Shown piece after piece: positions 18,455 to 27,976 of a DNA stretch of 44,502 nt. Each line of letters opens with the position of its first letter. The first letter of the stretch is position 1. The stretch covers positions 1 through 44,502 of the forward strand of contig JAGRGP010000021.1 in assembly GCA_020445415.1 (NCBI GenBank), written 5' to 3'. The stretch is from Gammaproteobacteria bacterium. GTDB taxonomy: Bacteria; Pseudomonadota; Gammaproteobacteria; Chromatiales; Chromatiaceae. Both the position numbers and the translations under genes were made by a program. The notes beneath the pieces are model-generated. The model saw only the letters and a program-made list of their open reading frames with translations. It did no database searches and was not told where the DNA came from.

Positions 18455-21315
18455 TATTCTGGAATCCTTCGGTTCATTTGTGGGTTGATCCGTCCGGTTA
18501 GTGCTTCATCGATCAGCGTATCCTGCTGTTGCACGTGCACCGGGTAATAGCCTACGGCCGGGGCGGCGGAGGCGGGGCGTCCAACATAGAACAGTTTTCT
18601 GCCTTTATCGAACTGGGTGTGAAAACGGTGTTTGATTTGGTCCCAAGCGCCTTGGTTTTGAGGTTCTTCCTGACACCAAATCAGCCGTTGCGCATTGATG
18701 TATCGGTCAATGACATGGTCAAACTGGTCTCTCGGAAACGGATATAGCTGCTCCAAACGGATGATGGCGACGTTGCGCAATCCACGGGCCCGCCGCGCTT
18801 CCAGCAATTCGTAGTAGACCTTGCCAGAACAGACGACAATGTGCTCAACCTCCGCCGGATCCAGTTCATCGATCTCGCCGATTACCGGTTGAAATTCGCC
18901 CTGGGTGAATTCATCGATCGACGAGGTGGCCAGACGGTGCCGCAGTAAGCTTTTCGGTGTCATAACAATTAACGGCTTACGCATCGGTCGAATCATCTGC
19001 CGCCGCAACATGTGAAAAACTTGAGCGGGCGTGGTGGGGATGCATACTTGGATGTTGTGTTCCGCGCAGAGTTGCAGGTAGCGTTCGAGCCGCGCCGAGG
19101 AGTGCTCTGCTCCTTGGCCTTCGTAACCGTGGGGGAGCAGCATCACCAGGCCGCAGTAGAGGCCCCATTTACTGCCACCCGAGGTAATAAATTGATCGAT
19201 CACCACTTGGGCGCCATTGGCGAAATCGCCAAACTGGGCCTCCCAAATGGTGAGTGTATTGGGATCGGCGCTGGAATAGCCGTATTCGAAACCCAATACC
19301 GCCTCTTCGGACAGGAGCGAATCGATTACGACGAAGCTCGCCTGATTTTTAGAGAGGTGCTGGAGCGGGATATAGCTACTGCCGTCAATCTGATTATGCA
19401 GTACCGCGTGACGGTGAAAAAAGGTTCCCCGACCGCAGTCCTGCCCGGAGAGCCGCACCGCATACCCATCTTCGAGCAAGGTGGCGTAAGCCAGGTTTTC
19501 GCCGAACCCCCAATCGATCAGTTGGTCACCGCTGGCCATCTTCGCTCGTTCGGAGAGGATTTTGGCAATCCGGGGATGGGGCTCGAAATTGGATCTCGGA
19601 TACAGCAGTGCTGACGATATCTCTGCCAGGCGCTCGGCCTGAACCCGGGTTTCCACGGGGTGCTGCCAATCCACGTTTGCGTAGGGAGCCCAGTTTATAT
19701 GGTACGGATAATTGAGGTCGGCCAGCGTAGGCCGCGCCACCACGACGCCTTGTTCCAGCGAGGTGCGGTAGTTTTCCACCATTTCCTGGGATTCTTCCGG
19801 GGTAAGAATCCCTTTGGCGATCAACTTATTGGAGTAGATATCCCGGGTGGTGGCCAGGCTTCGGATCTTTTTGTACATCTGCGGCTGGGTCACGGCCGGC
19901 TCGTCGGCCTCATTATGGCCGTGCCGCCGATAGCAGACCAAATCGATAATTACGTCTTTATGAAAACGTTTACGGTAGTCGAAGGCCAAGCGAGTAACAA
20001 AGATTACCGCCTCGGGATCATCCCCATTGACGTGAAAGATGGGGGCCTGGACCATCTTTCCCACATCCGTGCAATAAAGGGTGGAGCGGGTATCCATGGG
20101 GTGGGAAGTGGTAAAGCCAATCTGGTTATTCACCACGATGTGGATCGTCCCGCCGGTTGTATAGCCCCGAGCCTGAGACATTTGCAGGGTCTCCATCACG
20201 ACACCCTGTCCGGCGAAGGCAGAATCGCCATGGATTAGGACGGGCAACACCCCATCACCTGTGTGGTCCTTCCAACGGTGTTGGCGGGCCCGCACGGAAC
20301 CCTCAATTACCGGATTGATGATCTCCAGATGGGATGGATTGAATCCGAGGACGACATGAATAAAACCACCGGGGGTTTCGATGTCCGTGGAGAATCCCAT
20401 GTGGTACTTCACGTCACCAGAACTCTTGTATAGTTCAGGGGTCTTCTTTCCTTCAAATTCGGAGAACAATTCGGCGGGAGGTTTCCCCAAGATGTTGGTT
20501 AATACATTGAGTCGGCCCCGGTGGGCCATGCCGATTATGACTTCCCGGCCACTGTTAGCGCCTGTGCGCTGAATCAATTCGTCAAGGAGTGGAATGAGTG
20601 AATCACCGCCCTCCAAGGAGAATCGCTTCTGGCCAACATAGCGGGTATGTAGGTAGCGTTCCAACCCTTCGGCAGCAGTGACCAAGGAGAGCAGCCAACG
20701 CCGGTCTTTATCCGCCAGATCCGGTTTTGCCCGGTAGCCCTCCACCCGTTTCTGTATCCACCGTTTTTCTCGAGTATCGGTGATATGCATATACTCGGAA
20801 CCAACCGTGCCGCCATAAACCTCTTTAATCAGCGCGATGATTTCACGTAACGGCATACGGTCGGGGGCGAACAGTGATCCGGTATTGAAGACCGTGTTCA
20901 TATCCGCTTCGCTTAGGCGGTGAAAACTGGGGTCGAGGTCGGGAACCTGCGCTACTTGCTGCAACTTGAGCGGATCCAGGTTGGCGTTTTGATGGCCGCG
21001 CACACGCCAAGCGTTTATCAAACGCAATACCGATGCCTGCTTTGCCGCCGCCGCCGGGGCCATCCGCTCGGATGTGTGCCGGGGACTGGCCGGCTTTTCT
21101 CTGGCCAGCCGCGAGAAATTCGAGATTACCGGGCTGTGTGCGATATCGGGGGCCTCGTTGGCGGCGATTTTGATGAGCGACTCGAAACGCTTTTTCCAGG
21201 CCGGGTCCACGCTGTCGGGATCGAGTAAATAGCGCTCATAAATATCTTCGATAAAGGAGGCATTGCCACCTGACAGCGCGGAAGTGCTTCTCAACAGATC
21301 AAGTAATGCACTCAT
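18454..21315 (-). CDS. sucA: 2-oxoglutarate dehydrogenase E1 component
   Basis: The 953-residue ThDP-dependent E1 decarboxylates 2-oxoglutarate and passes the succinyl group to the SucB lipoyl arm. The N-terminal 40 residues ([29 protein letters not shown]) resemble the E2-binding segment of E. coli SucA. The ThDP domain contains [38 protein letters not shown] and the [11 protein letters not shown] segment. The transketolase pyrimidine-binding region ([17 protein letters not shown]) and the C-terminal domain follow. It is the first gene of a sucAB unit transcribed leftwards from the AT-rich 21316-21470 region. No sdh or gltA genes adjoin it as they do in E. coli. Confidence 0.96.
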   Translation of the reverse strand: MSALLDLLRSTSALSGGNASFIEDIYERYLLDPDSVDPAWKKRFESLIKIAANEAPDIAHSPVISNFSRLAREKPASPRHTSERMAPAAAAKQASVLRLINAWRVRGHQNANLDPLKLQQVAQVPDLDPSFHRLSEADMNTVFNTGSLFAPDRMPLREIIALIKEVYGGTVGSEYMHITDTREKRWIQKRVEGYRAKPDLADKDRRWLLSLVTAAEGLERYLHTRYVGQKRFSLEGGDSLIPLLDELIQRTGANSGREVIIGMAHRGRLNVLTNILGKPPAELFSEFEGKKTPELYKSSGDVKYHMGFSTDIETPGGFIHVVLGFNPSHLEIINPVIEGSVRARQHRWKDHTGDGVLPVLIHGDSAFAGQGVVMETLQMSQARGYTTGGTIHIVVNNQIGFTTSHPMDTRSTLYCTDVGKMVQAPIFHVNGDDPEAVIFVTRLAFDYRKRFHKDVIIDLVCYRRHGHNEADEPAVTQPQMYKKIRSLATTRDIYSNKLIAKGILTPEESQEMVENYRTSLEQGVVVARPTLADLNYPYHINWAPYANVDWQHPVETRVQAERLAEISSALLYPRSNFEPHPRIAKILSERAKMASGDQLIDWGFGENLAYATLLEDGYAVRLSGQDCGRGTFFHRHAVLHNQIDGSSYIPLQHLSKNQASFVVIDSLLSEEAVLGFEYGYSSADPNTLTIWEAQFGDFANGAQVVIDQFITSGGSKWGLYCGLVMLLPHGYEGQGAEHSSARLERYLQLCAEHNIQVCIPTTPAQVFHMLRRQMIRPMRKPLIVMTPKSLLRHRLATSSIDEFTQGEFQPVIGEIDELDPAEVEHIVVCSGKVYYELLEARRARGLRNVAIIRLEQLYPFPRDQFDHVIDRYINAQRLIWCQEEPQNQGAWDQIKHRFHTQFDKGRKLFYVGRPASAAPAVGYYPVHVQQQDTLIDEALTGRINPQMNRRIPE

Positions 21316-21474
21316 TTTGGGATGATTGACCTATTATCGGCAATTATTAATACATCCGATGTTAGCATAAGGCTTGGTTTTTGGAATGAATTTTTTAATT
21401 TAGTACGATTGTCCTTAAATTTTTCGCCGCTCTTGCCGAAATACAATATCTGTAAGCCCGTTAATATTACTTAT

Positions 21475-21503
21475 GGCCGGGTAGAATCCGGCCTGTATTT
21501 TTT
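21475..21503 (+). terminator. Intrinsic terminator-like hairpin, orphan
   Basis: GGCCGG at 21475-21480 pairs with CCGGCC at 21488-21493 around a 7-base loop, followed by TGTA and six T residues at 21498-21503. This is a good rho-independent terminator on the + strand, yet no + strand gene ends upstream: sucA runs leftwards from 21315. It may end a short leader or small RNA, or attenuate the small gene that begins at 21555. Confidence 0.6.
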
Positions 21504-21554
21504 GCAGGTAGCGACTGATTGGCTGATTCAAAAGCGTATCAGGATGGATTCAGA

Positions 21555-21824
21555 GTGAGCGCGTTGGAGGCGGATATTGCCTTCTTCGATGCCAAGTTGT
21601 CTTTATTGCAGCAGCAGCCATCTAACCCTTACCTTAAGGCACAGGCCAGGGTGTATCAGGTGTTGACATCTGTGCTGTCTTCGAATCTCGTCTTACTTTC
21701 CCGCCGCCGGCTAGAGCCTGGGATGGGGACGATCGAGGTTATGGAGGTTGGCCCGCTCCGAGAGGCAGACAGGGAAAGTTCCGCATACCATCTTTTGCAG
21801 GCTGTCAGCGGCAGGAGGCAATGA
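21555..21824 (+). CDS. Small hypothetical protein, helical
   Basis: The 89-residue product is unrecognised. I start at the GTG at 21555 because AGGATGG lies about nine bases upstream; a TTG at 21519 would add 12 residues. The first half looks truly coding and helical (LEADIAFFDAKLSLLQQQPSNPYLKAQARVYQVL), with SRRRLEPG in the middle. There is no signal peptide or membrane span. It is preceded by an intrinsic-terminator-like hairpin and ends 43 bases before the convergent SNase-like gene. It may be a lineage-restricted cytosolic protein; function unknown. Confidence 0.5.
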   Translation: MSALEADIAFFDAKLSLLQQQPSNPYLKAQARVYQVLTSVLSSNLVLLSRRRLEPGMGTIEVMEVGPLREADRESSAYHLLQAVSGRRQ

Positions 21825-21866
21825 AGACGAGTCTCTTCCGGGCGGAGGCATAGTAGTTTGCGGGCA

Positions 21867-22418
21867 CTATTTTTCGATACGAAACAGCGGGCCACCGGGT
21901 ATGGTTCGATATCCGGGAGTAGTACGTCTGGAACCTTCACCCCAGGCACCCAGGCTGGCCTGTCTGGCTTTCTGCTCTGCTTCGGCGTAGCGGCGGGCTT
22001 TATCACCTGAGATACCGTGAGGAGCAAACTGGGCAAGCCCGGCTTGCAGCAGGCGTATATTAATATCGGCACCGCCGTGATACAGGAATCCCAGGAGCTC
22101 GCCCCCAGCCAGAACTGATGTATAGCGGACTATCAGCGAGTGCCCCATAATCAATGACTCGAGCTGTCTTTTCGCCGCGGCACCCCAACGCTGATCGGGG
22201 GGGTGCACGGCGATTCCGGCGAGTTTGATCAGATACCTATGTCCATCATTGCCAAGCAGGATCAGTCGTTCCCCGCTCAATATCCGTACCGGTCGCCCGC
22301 TGATTTCGTTTGCCGCCAGTGTGTTGCCACTGGCCCCCATCAGCAGGGCAACGAGAATGCCGGTCAGCAATAGCGCGACCCCGACCGATAGGGTCTTCCC
22401 GGTAGGGGTGGAGTGCAT
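21867..22418 (-). CDS. Exported SNase-like (thermonuclease fold) protein, catalytic residues missing
   Basis: The 183-residue product has a signal peptide or membrane anchor (residues about 10-33, VGVALLLTGILVALLMGASG) and then an OB-fold domain that follows the staphylococcal nuclease pattern: GRPVRILSGERLILL, RYLIKLAGIAV, AAAKRQLESLIMGHSLIVRY, GELLGFLYHGGADINIRLLQAGLAQF and YAEAEQKARQASLGAWG. The residues that define the active nuclease are replaced: the DGDT aspartate region reads SGERL, the R-L-x-GIDAPE segment reads KLAGIAVHPPD, and the DRYGR arginine region reads GGELLG. It is therefore probably not a nuclease and may bind a ligand or partner in the periplasm. It stands alone between convergent and divergent neighbours. 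Confidence 0.75.
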   Translation of the reverse strand: MHSTPTGKTLSVGVALLLTGILVALLMGASGNTLAANEISGRPVRILSGERLILLGNDGHRYLIKLAGIAVHPPDQRWGAAAKRQLESLIMGHSLIVRYTSVLAGGELLGFLYHGGADINIRLLQAGLAQFAPHGISGDKARRYAEAEQKARQASLGAWGEGSRRTTPGYRTIPGGPLFRIEK

Positions 22419-22640
22419 GTATTAGGTTCGCTCCGTTTGCTTACGAGGATAATCTCCGCGCCAGGGTATTGGAACCTGGCATGCTGATCAACCACGGTGA
22501 CCACAAGCCCAGGGCGTCTTACGCGAACAGACTGCAGGGTGGCAATCAATGGCGGACCGGCGGCGTGATAATCCATCCCTGATACCTCTTCGGTCAGGCC
22601 CGACAAATATTTTTGACCAATTGGTATTTAGATAAAATAT

Positions 22641-22656
22641 CTGCTTATTTATACAG
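22641..22656. promoter_or_regulatory. SOS-box-like LexA operator upstream of the lexA remnant
   Basis: The 16 bases fit the CTG-N10-CAG form of the gammaproteobacterial LexA box, with an AT-rich core (CTTATTTATA). It lies in a patch containing TTGACC and TAAAAT promoter-like hexamers just upstream, about 100 bases before the ATG of the lexA remnant. It is probably the relic or still-working autoregulatory operator. Confidence 0.55.
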
Positions 22657-22758
22657 TTAGTTGGTTGATGGCAGATGACTGTCTGATCATCTTTAGTTCC
22701 TTGGGTTTGGGATATTTTGCGCTGGGATGGACGTTCACTTCCGGAGGTGCCGCAAACC

Positions 22759-23103
22759 ATGGGCCTAACTCCCCGACAGTTGCAGATACTTGAGCTTATC
22801 CAACGCCGTTTGGGTGAGACCGGATTTCCACCTACGCGGGCAGAGATTGCCGCCGCCTTTGGCTTTCGCTCGGCAAATGCGGCCGAGGAGCATCTACGCG
22901 CGCTTGAGCGCAAGGGTGTGATAGCCCTGTCGAGGGGAACCGGGGGATACGGCTAGTTTAATTGTCTATGGCCGAGGGGATTCCAGTGATAGGGCGGGTT
23001 GCTGCCAGAAAACCCCGATTTTCATCCGATAGCGGTGGACCTGCGTACTCAAGAAATGGTTATCGAGGGGCTGGGAGTTGGTCTGTTGCGAGGGGCGCGA
23101 GGG
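22759..23103 (+). pseudogene. lexA: lexA pseudogene (frameshift, stop and internal deletion)
   Basis: From the ATG at 22759 (CCGGAGGTG upstream) the first 60 residues are a good LexA winged-helix domain ([37 protein letters not shown]). The frame then ends in TAG at 22954-22956. The expected RGIRLV continues in another frame at 22941-22958 and meets TAA at 22959. [10 protein letters not shown], the stretch before the Ala-Gly self-cleavage site, follows in that frame. At 22999-23006 it joins directly, in a third position, to the LexA C-terminus ([28 protein letters not shown]). The segment that should carry the catalytic serine and lysine, about 80 residues, is missing. A truncated DNA-binding domain of 65 residues could still be made. 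Confidence 0.88.
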
Positions 23104-23185
23104 CTTTCTCCTGGAAAGGGAGCGACTCTGGATCTATCGGGAGCTCGGGGGCGAACGCCGTTGGTTTCGCCACGGTTATTGGTGA

Positions 23186-24697
23186 TCAATCGGTATAGTT
23201 CAGGCGGAAGCCGGCATCCCTTAATTGCCTGGCTTCTTGTTTCAACTCCATCCTGGCCAATGTGTGTGATTTGAGCCAACCGGGCGGGAACCTAAGAGAT
23301 AGGTTGTCTTCCTCTGCATTGAGTAATGCCTCAATCCGCAGATTTGGTGATCGGGAGCGGTGTAGCAGCACTGACAGCCGCAGCAAAACGCAGAGCCTCG
23401 CCGCCGGGTGTTGCAGGTCAGCCGGAAGGGCTCGGAACGTCTTTTTGGGAAATTTTTGACGGTGGCCGCGCACCAGTGCGGCAAGTATCGATTGCTCTTC
23501 CCGGGTGAATCCGGCCATGTCCGAGTTAGCGATTAGATAACCGCCGTGTTTGTGGTATTGCGTATGCGAGACGGTGAGGCCAATCTCATGCATACGCGCA
23601 GCCCAGCCAAGTGTTTCGGCATATTCTCCTCCCTGCATCCGCCATTGTCCCAAAACCTGGGCAAACAGTGCCCGGGCGGTGGTTTCTACCCGCCCCGCCT
23701 GATTGTTATCAACCTCATATCGGCGGCAGATGGCACGGACCGTGCTCTCTCTGACATCTTCGTCGTGAATCCGCCCCAACATGTCGAACAGTACGCCTTC
23801 GCGCAACGCCAGATCGGAAACCTGCATCTGCTCGATATTGACCGCCCGAAATACCGACAGCAATACCGCCACCCCGCCGGCAAATACCGGTTGGCGTTCC
23901 GTGCTGACACCCGCCAGGGCGATTTGACCGGGTTGGCCAAATTCGATCAGGGCTTCCCGTAGTTTTTGCAGTGAATCGAAGGTAATCCCTTCCCGTTCTG
24001 TGGACCAGCCCGCACCGATGACCGCATCTCGGATGGCCCGGATCGTGCCAGAACTGCCAAAAGCCAACCGCCAATTCGATTCACGAAAAAGACTTTTGAT
24101 CGGCCGCATCTCTAAGGCACCGGTCAGCTCGGCTCTTTTCATGTTCTTGTCGGTGATGAGGCCATCGGGGAAACAGACCCGGCTCATACTCACACACCCC
24201 ATGTGCACGCTCTCCATCAGCCTCGGCACGAAGCCGTCGCCAACGATCAATTCTGTACTGCCACCGCCGATATCGACTACCAGTCGGCGTTCTTCTCCAG
24301 CGGCTAGTCCGTGGGCTACTCCAAGGTATATGAGGCGGGCCTCCTCACGGCCGCCAATAATCTCGATCGGGTGCCCAAGGGCCGATTCCGCTGCCTGCAG
24401 AAAAGGCCTCGCATCACGGACCTGGCGTAAGGTATTGGTTCCAACGGCACGGACACTACCCGGCGGCAGGGATTTCAGCCGTTGTCCAAAGCGTCCGAGA
24501 CATTCCAGGGCGCGTGCCTGAGACTCCGGAGTCAAGCTCTTGTCTTTATTCAAACCCGCACCGAGACGAACCATCTCCCGAAGCTTGTCCATTACTTGGA
24601 AATCTCGGCCGTTTACCTTGGCAACGATCATGTGAAAACTGTTGGATCCCAGGTCTACGGCGGCGACCGTGCTGGGTTCGGAAGGGCGTGAAAACAT
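23186..24697 (-). CDS. ppx: Exopolyphosphatase, Ppx/GppA family
   Basis: The 503-residue product belongs to the ASKHA-fold Ppx/GppA family, which releases phosphate from polyphosphate or hydrolyses pppGpp. The first phosphate-binding loop DLGSNSFHM is at residues 15-23, the second motif is [14 protein letters not shown], and the ribose/adenosine-like segment [11 protein letters not shown] follows. The C-terminal half is the HD-like domain ([32 protein letters not shown]). Length agrees with the long Ppx form of E. coli (513). No ppk adjoins it. The gene is divergent from the Nudix gene, with 120 bases between them. Confidence 0.93.
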   Translation of the reverse strand: MFSRPSEPSTVAAVDLGSNSFHMIVAKVNGRDFQVMDKLREMVRLGAGLNKDKSLTPESQARALECLGRFGQRLKSLPPGSVRAVGTNTLRQVRDARPFLQAAESALGHPIEIIGGREEARLIYLGVAHGLAAGEERRLVVDIGGGSTELIVGDGFVPRLMESVHMGCVSMSRVCFPDGLITDKNMKRAELTGALEMRPIKSLFRESNWRLAFGSSGTIRAIRDAVIGAGWSTEREGITFDSLQKLREALIEFGQPGQIALAGVSTERQPVFAGGVAVLLSVFRAVNIEQMQVSDLALREGVLFDMLGRIHDEDVRESTVRAICRRYEVDNNQAGRVETTARALFAQVLGQWRMQGGEYAETLGWAARMHEIGLTVSHTQYHKHGGYLIANSDMAGFTREEQSILAALVRGHRQKFPKKTFRALPADLQHPAARLCVLLRLSVLLHRSRSPNLRIEALLNAEEDNLSLRFPPGWLKSHTLARMELKQEARQLRDAGFRLNYTD

Positions 24698-24817
24698 CTG
24701 AGGGGTACACCGTTTGTTAGAAGCGGGCGTATTCTAGCAGTTTACCCGCGATGATGTGTTACCGTACTGTTGCCGTTGTGGGGTCACAGCGGTATCGGAT
24801 ATTGATTGAGATAGCGA

Positions 24818-25396
24818 ATGAAATACTGTAGTCAGTGCGGGTCGGTGGTTATATTGAGTATTCCTCCCGGTGATAATCGCCCGCGCCATGTCTGCACTCA
24901 CTGTAACCTGGTCCACTATCAGAATCCGAGGATCGTGACGGGCCTCATTCCAGAATGGCAAGACAAGGTGTTGTTGTGCCGCCGTGCCATAGAGCCAAGG
25001 CGGGGATTGTGGACACTTCCCGCGGGGTTTATGGAAAATGGCGAGTCGGCTCATGAGGGGGCGGCCAGAGAGGCACTTGAAGAGGCTCATGCACGGGTTC
25101 GAGTAGGGGCACTCTATACGCTTTTCAACCTCCCCTATATTAATCAGGTTTACATGATATTCCGGGGAAAGCTGCTGGATCTGCATTATCAGCCCGGTGA
25201 TGAGAGCCTGGAAGTCGAGCTGTTTGAGCAACAGCAGGTGCCCTGGGGACAGCTCGCCTTCAGGGTCGTTCAGGAGACCCTAAGTCTCTATTTTCAAGAC
25301 CGGGAGCGGGGCTGTTACACCCCGAGATCGGGGACGATTGAACGTGTCGAGGGAATGCGCTCTCAGTACCGGACCCTGATGCTAGAAGAATGCTAA
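24818..25396 (+). CDS. Nudix hydrolase with N-terminal zinc ribbon
   Basis: The 192-residue product has a short zinc ribbon (C4, C7, C26, C29: CSQCG and CTHCN) followed by a Nudix domain. The Nudix box runs from G70 to about H91: GFMENGE, then REALEEA, matching G-x5-E-x7-R-E-U-x-E-E with alanine in place of the usual final glycine. The zinc ribbon plus Nudix layout recalls NudC-type or ADP-ribose pyrophosphatase-like enzymes, but it is shorter than NADH pyrophosphatase NudC and lacks its characteristic SQPWPFPxS sequence. The substrate is therefore open. It is a monocistronic gene divergent from ppx. Confidence 0.85.
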   Translation: MKYCSQCGSVVILSIPPGDNRPRHVCTHCNLVHYQNPRIVTGLIPEWQDKVLLCRRAIEPRRGLWTLPAGFMENGESAHEGAAREALEEAHARVRVGALYTLFNLPYINQVYMIFRGKLLDLHYQPGDESLEVELFEQQQVPWGQLAFRVVQETLSLYFQDRERGCYTPRSGTIERVEGMRSQYRTLMLEEC

Positions 25397-25600
25397 TGTC
25401 CAAAATACCGGACTTTGGCCCTGGCTGAATGTTCTGGCAAGCTGGCAATTCCAGTGCCGGACGGTGTGAGCAGAACCCCTCGCCGGGAAAGCCTAATCTA
25501 AACCCCGTCACCGGTTATTCCGTTGGCAAAAGATTGCCACAGCACGCGGTGTAAGCTCCAGCATCCGGTGAACGGCAAATGAGTTCCCAGTCAAGAAGGC

Positions 25601-25635
25601 ATGCGGGGTATCCAGTATCACTGGATACCCCGCAT
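25601..25635. terminator. Strong hairpin at the end of acs
   Basis: Sixteen bases (25601-25616) pair perfectly with 25620-25635 around a 3-base loop, an unusually long and GC-rich stem (ATGCGGGGTATCCAGT). It lies 28 bases past the acs stop, between acs (-) and the convergent Nudix gene (+). There is no T-run; it probably stabilises or ends the acs message. Confidence 0.6.
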
Positions 25636-25662
25636 CGTTCAGGGACTCGCTAGTTTGGACGG

Positions 25663-27606
25663 TCAGCGATTGGCACGATTGTGGACGAGATCATCCACCA
25701 CGCTGGGGTCAGCCAGGGTCGAGGTATCTCCCAGACTGTCCGTTTCGTTGCAGGCTACCTTACGCAGGATACGGCGCATGATCTTTCCGGAGCGGGTTTT
25801 CGGCAGCCCGGGCGCCCACTGGATGACGTTGATCTTGGCAATCGGCCCGATCTCAGAGCGCACCAAATCGATCAGCTCTTTCTTGAGGGCGTCGGTGGGT
25901 TCCACGCCCGCCATGACCGTTACGTAGGCATAGATACCCTGGCCGGTGATTTCATGGGGGAAGCCCACCACCGCCGCCTCAGCAACGCTGTCGTGAAGTA
26001 CCAGTGCCGATTCGATCTCTGCGGTTCCCAGGCGGTGGCCGGAAACATTGAGCACATCGTCGATGCGGCCGGTAATCCAGTAGTAACCGTCTTCGTCCCG
26101 GCGAGCGCCATCACCGGTAAAGTACTTACCGGGATACTGAGTGAAGTAGGTAGTATAGAATCGTTCATGATCACCGTAGATGGTGCGCATCATTCCCGGC
26201 CAGGGGCGGGTGAGGACCAGGGCGCCCTCACAAGCACCTTCCAGAGGGGTGCCGTCGGACGCGTCAACAATCATCGGCGCGACCCCAAAAAACGGCTTTG
26301 AGGCCGAGCCGGGCTTCAGAGCGGTGGCGCCGGGCAGCGGGGTGATCAAATGGCCGCCAGTCTCGGTTTGCCACCAGGTATCAACAATCGGGCAGCGTCC
26401 ACCACCGACCACTCGGTAGTACCATTCCCAGGCTTCCGGATTGATGGGCTCGCCTACCGTACCAAGTAGGCGCAGAGTGGACAGATCATGTTGTTTGACC
26501 GGCTCTTCACCCACCCGCATCAGGGCGCGAATCGCGGTAGGCGCGGTATAGAAGGTGTTGACCTTGTGCTTTTCACAAACCGCCCAAAAGCGGCCCGCGT
26601 CGGGGTAAGTGGGGATGCCCTCGAACATCATGCTGATCGCGCCATTGGCTAATGGGCCATAGACGATATAGGTATGGCCCGTGACCCAACCCACATCCGC
26701 GGTGCACCAGTAAATCTCCCCCTCTTTGTAGTCGAAGGTGTACTTGTGAGTTATCGCGGCGAATAGCAGGTATCCGCCGGTGGTGTGGAGTACGCCCTTG
26801 GGCTTGCCAGTTGAGCCGGAGGTGTAGAGGATGAACAGAGGGTCTTCCGCGTCCATTTCCTCCGGTGGGCAATCGGTGGACGCCCCGTTGGTGATTTCGT
26901 CATAGTAAACATCCCGTCCCTCGGTCCAGTCGACACTGCCTCCGGTGCGCCTGACCACCACGCAAGTGTGTACATTGGGGCAGCTCTTGAGTGCAATATC
27001 GGCGTTGGATTTGAGCGGTACGTTCTTTCCGCCACGCACCGATTCATCTGCGGTAATCAGCGTTTGGCAGTCGGAGTCCAGGATTCGGTCACGCAGGGCG
27101 TCGGGAGAGAAACCACCGAAAACAATGGAATGGACAGCCCCGATACGGGTACAGGCAAGCATTGCCACCGCAGCCTCAACTACCATGGGGAGGTAGATGC
27201 AGACCCGATCTCCCTTCTTGACACCCCGGGATTTCAGGGCATTGGCAAACTTGCAAACCTCGGTATGCAGTTCACGGTAGGTAATCTTCTTATCGACATC
27301 GGGGTTGTCACTTTCCCAGATCAGGGCTGTTTGGTCGCCACGGGTCGCAAGATGACGGTCGAGGCAGTTGTAGGAAACATTCAGTTTCCCCCCCTGAAAC
27401 CACTTAATGTGCAGGTCTGATTCAAAGCTGTAATCCATCACCGAGTCCCATTTTTTCGACCAGGTTAGGAACTCGCTGGCGGCGTCGCCCCAGAAACCGT
27501 TGGGGTCGTCGATCGATCGCTTGTACATCTCGTCGTACTTCTGCGCATTGATGTGTGCGCTTGCAGCGGTCTCGGCCGGCACTGGATATACCTTGATATC
27601 GGACAT
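25663..27606 (-). CDS. acs: Acetyl-CoA synthetase
   Basis: The 647-residue enzyme activates acetate to acetyl-CoA through acetyl-AMP. The AMP-binding P-loop [11 protein letters not shown], the WWQTETGG motif, the hinge DVLNVSGHR and the C-terminal [11 protein letters not shown] with the lysine that is reversibly acetylated are all present. The ATG at 27606 has AAGGAG eight bases upstream; the GTG two codons earlier (27612) is too close to that site. Its genomic position, downstream of the DUF294-exonuclease pair and SSS permease and the CbrAB-like regulators, fits a unit for acetate uptake and use. Control by the linked two-component system is inference by analogy to the CrbSR acetate switch of Vibrio. 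Confidence 0.96.
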   Translation of the reverse strand: MSDIKVYPVPAETAASAHINAQKYDEMYKRSIDDPNGFWGDAASEFLTWSKKWDSVMDYSFESDLHIKWFQGGKLNVSYNCLDRHLATRGDQTALIWESDNPDVDKKITYRELHTEVCKFANALKSRGVKKGDRVCIYLPMVVEAAVAMLACTRIGAVHSIVFGGFSPDALRDRILDSDCQTLITADESVRGGKNVPLKSNADIALKSCPNVHTCVVVRRTGGSVDWTEGRDVYYDEITNGASTDCPPEEMDAEDPLFILYTSGSTGKPKGVLHTTGGYLLFAAITHKYTFDYKEGEIYWCTADVGWVTGHTYIVYGPLANGAISMMFEGIPTYPDAGRFWAVCEKHKVNTFYTAPTAIRALMRVGEEPVKQHDLSTLRLLGTVGEPINPEAWEWYYRVVGGGRCPIVDTWWQTETGGHLITPLPGATALKPGSASKPFFGVAPMIVDASDGTPLEGACEGALVLTRPWPGMMRTIYGDHERFYTTYFTQYPGKYFTGDGARRDEDGYYWITGRIDDVLNVSGHRLGTAEIESALVLHDSVAEAAVVGFPHEITGQGIYAYVTVMAGVEPTDALKKELIDLVRSEIGPIAKINVIQWAPGLPKTRSGKIMRRILRKVACNETDSLGDTSTLADPSVVDDLVHNRANR

Positions 27607-27976
27607 AGTCACGTCTCCTTTGGTGTTATTGATCTAGTGATGGGCATAGCCCCACCAGGTGTCTTTCAGGCGGGGCATGTCTACCTGCCTGTGATCATTG
27701 CTATCCGGTCATGTTGCCGGAATACCTGCTTATTCTCGTTCTCGGTGCAGCGCAACCCTACTTGCGGAGTGGGCGGTACCTTTGCCCGGCCAGCGCCCTT
27801 GCAAGTTAAGAAACCCTATCTTAGGTGGGCAGATTCAGATCAAACCGTCCACAGGGCGATTGTTCCCTCAGGGTTTCGATTTCGCTATCCGGTCGACCGA
27901 TTGTAAACGTCCGGTTTAGTTTGTAGAAGAGGCGGGCGCAATATCCTTCGCGGGCGTCTCCCGGGGTGGCTAGGGT
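27607..27976. other. 370-base gap upstream of acs, no gene seen
   Basis: No plausible coding frame lies here; the + strand frames are shadows rich in Cys and Arg. It must contain the acs promoter region. I searched by eye for a sigma-54 site (TGGCAC-N5-TTGC) on the - strand and found none that is convincing. The strong ribosome binding site for acs lies at its lower edge. Confidence 0.5.

Noticed and set aside
19012..20238. Two long frames on the strand opposite sucA
   Set aside because: They mirror the codon bias of sucA and match nothing; sucA itself is unambiguous.
22962..23198. Separate gene starting [15 protein letters not shown]
   Set aside because: [10 protein letters not shown] is the LexA segment before the cleavage site; the rest of the frame is out-of-frame lexA debris.
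27607..27976. Sigma-54 promoter for acs
   Set aside because: No TGGC-N8-TGC-like element on the - strand passes inspection; the best partial matches lack the GC/GG doublets at correct spacing.
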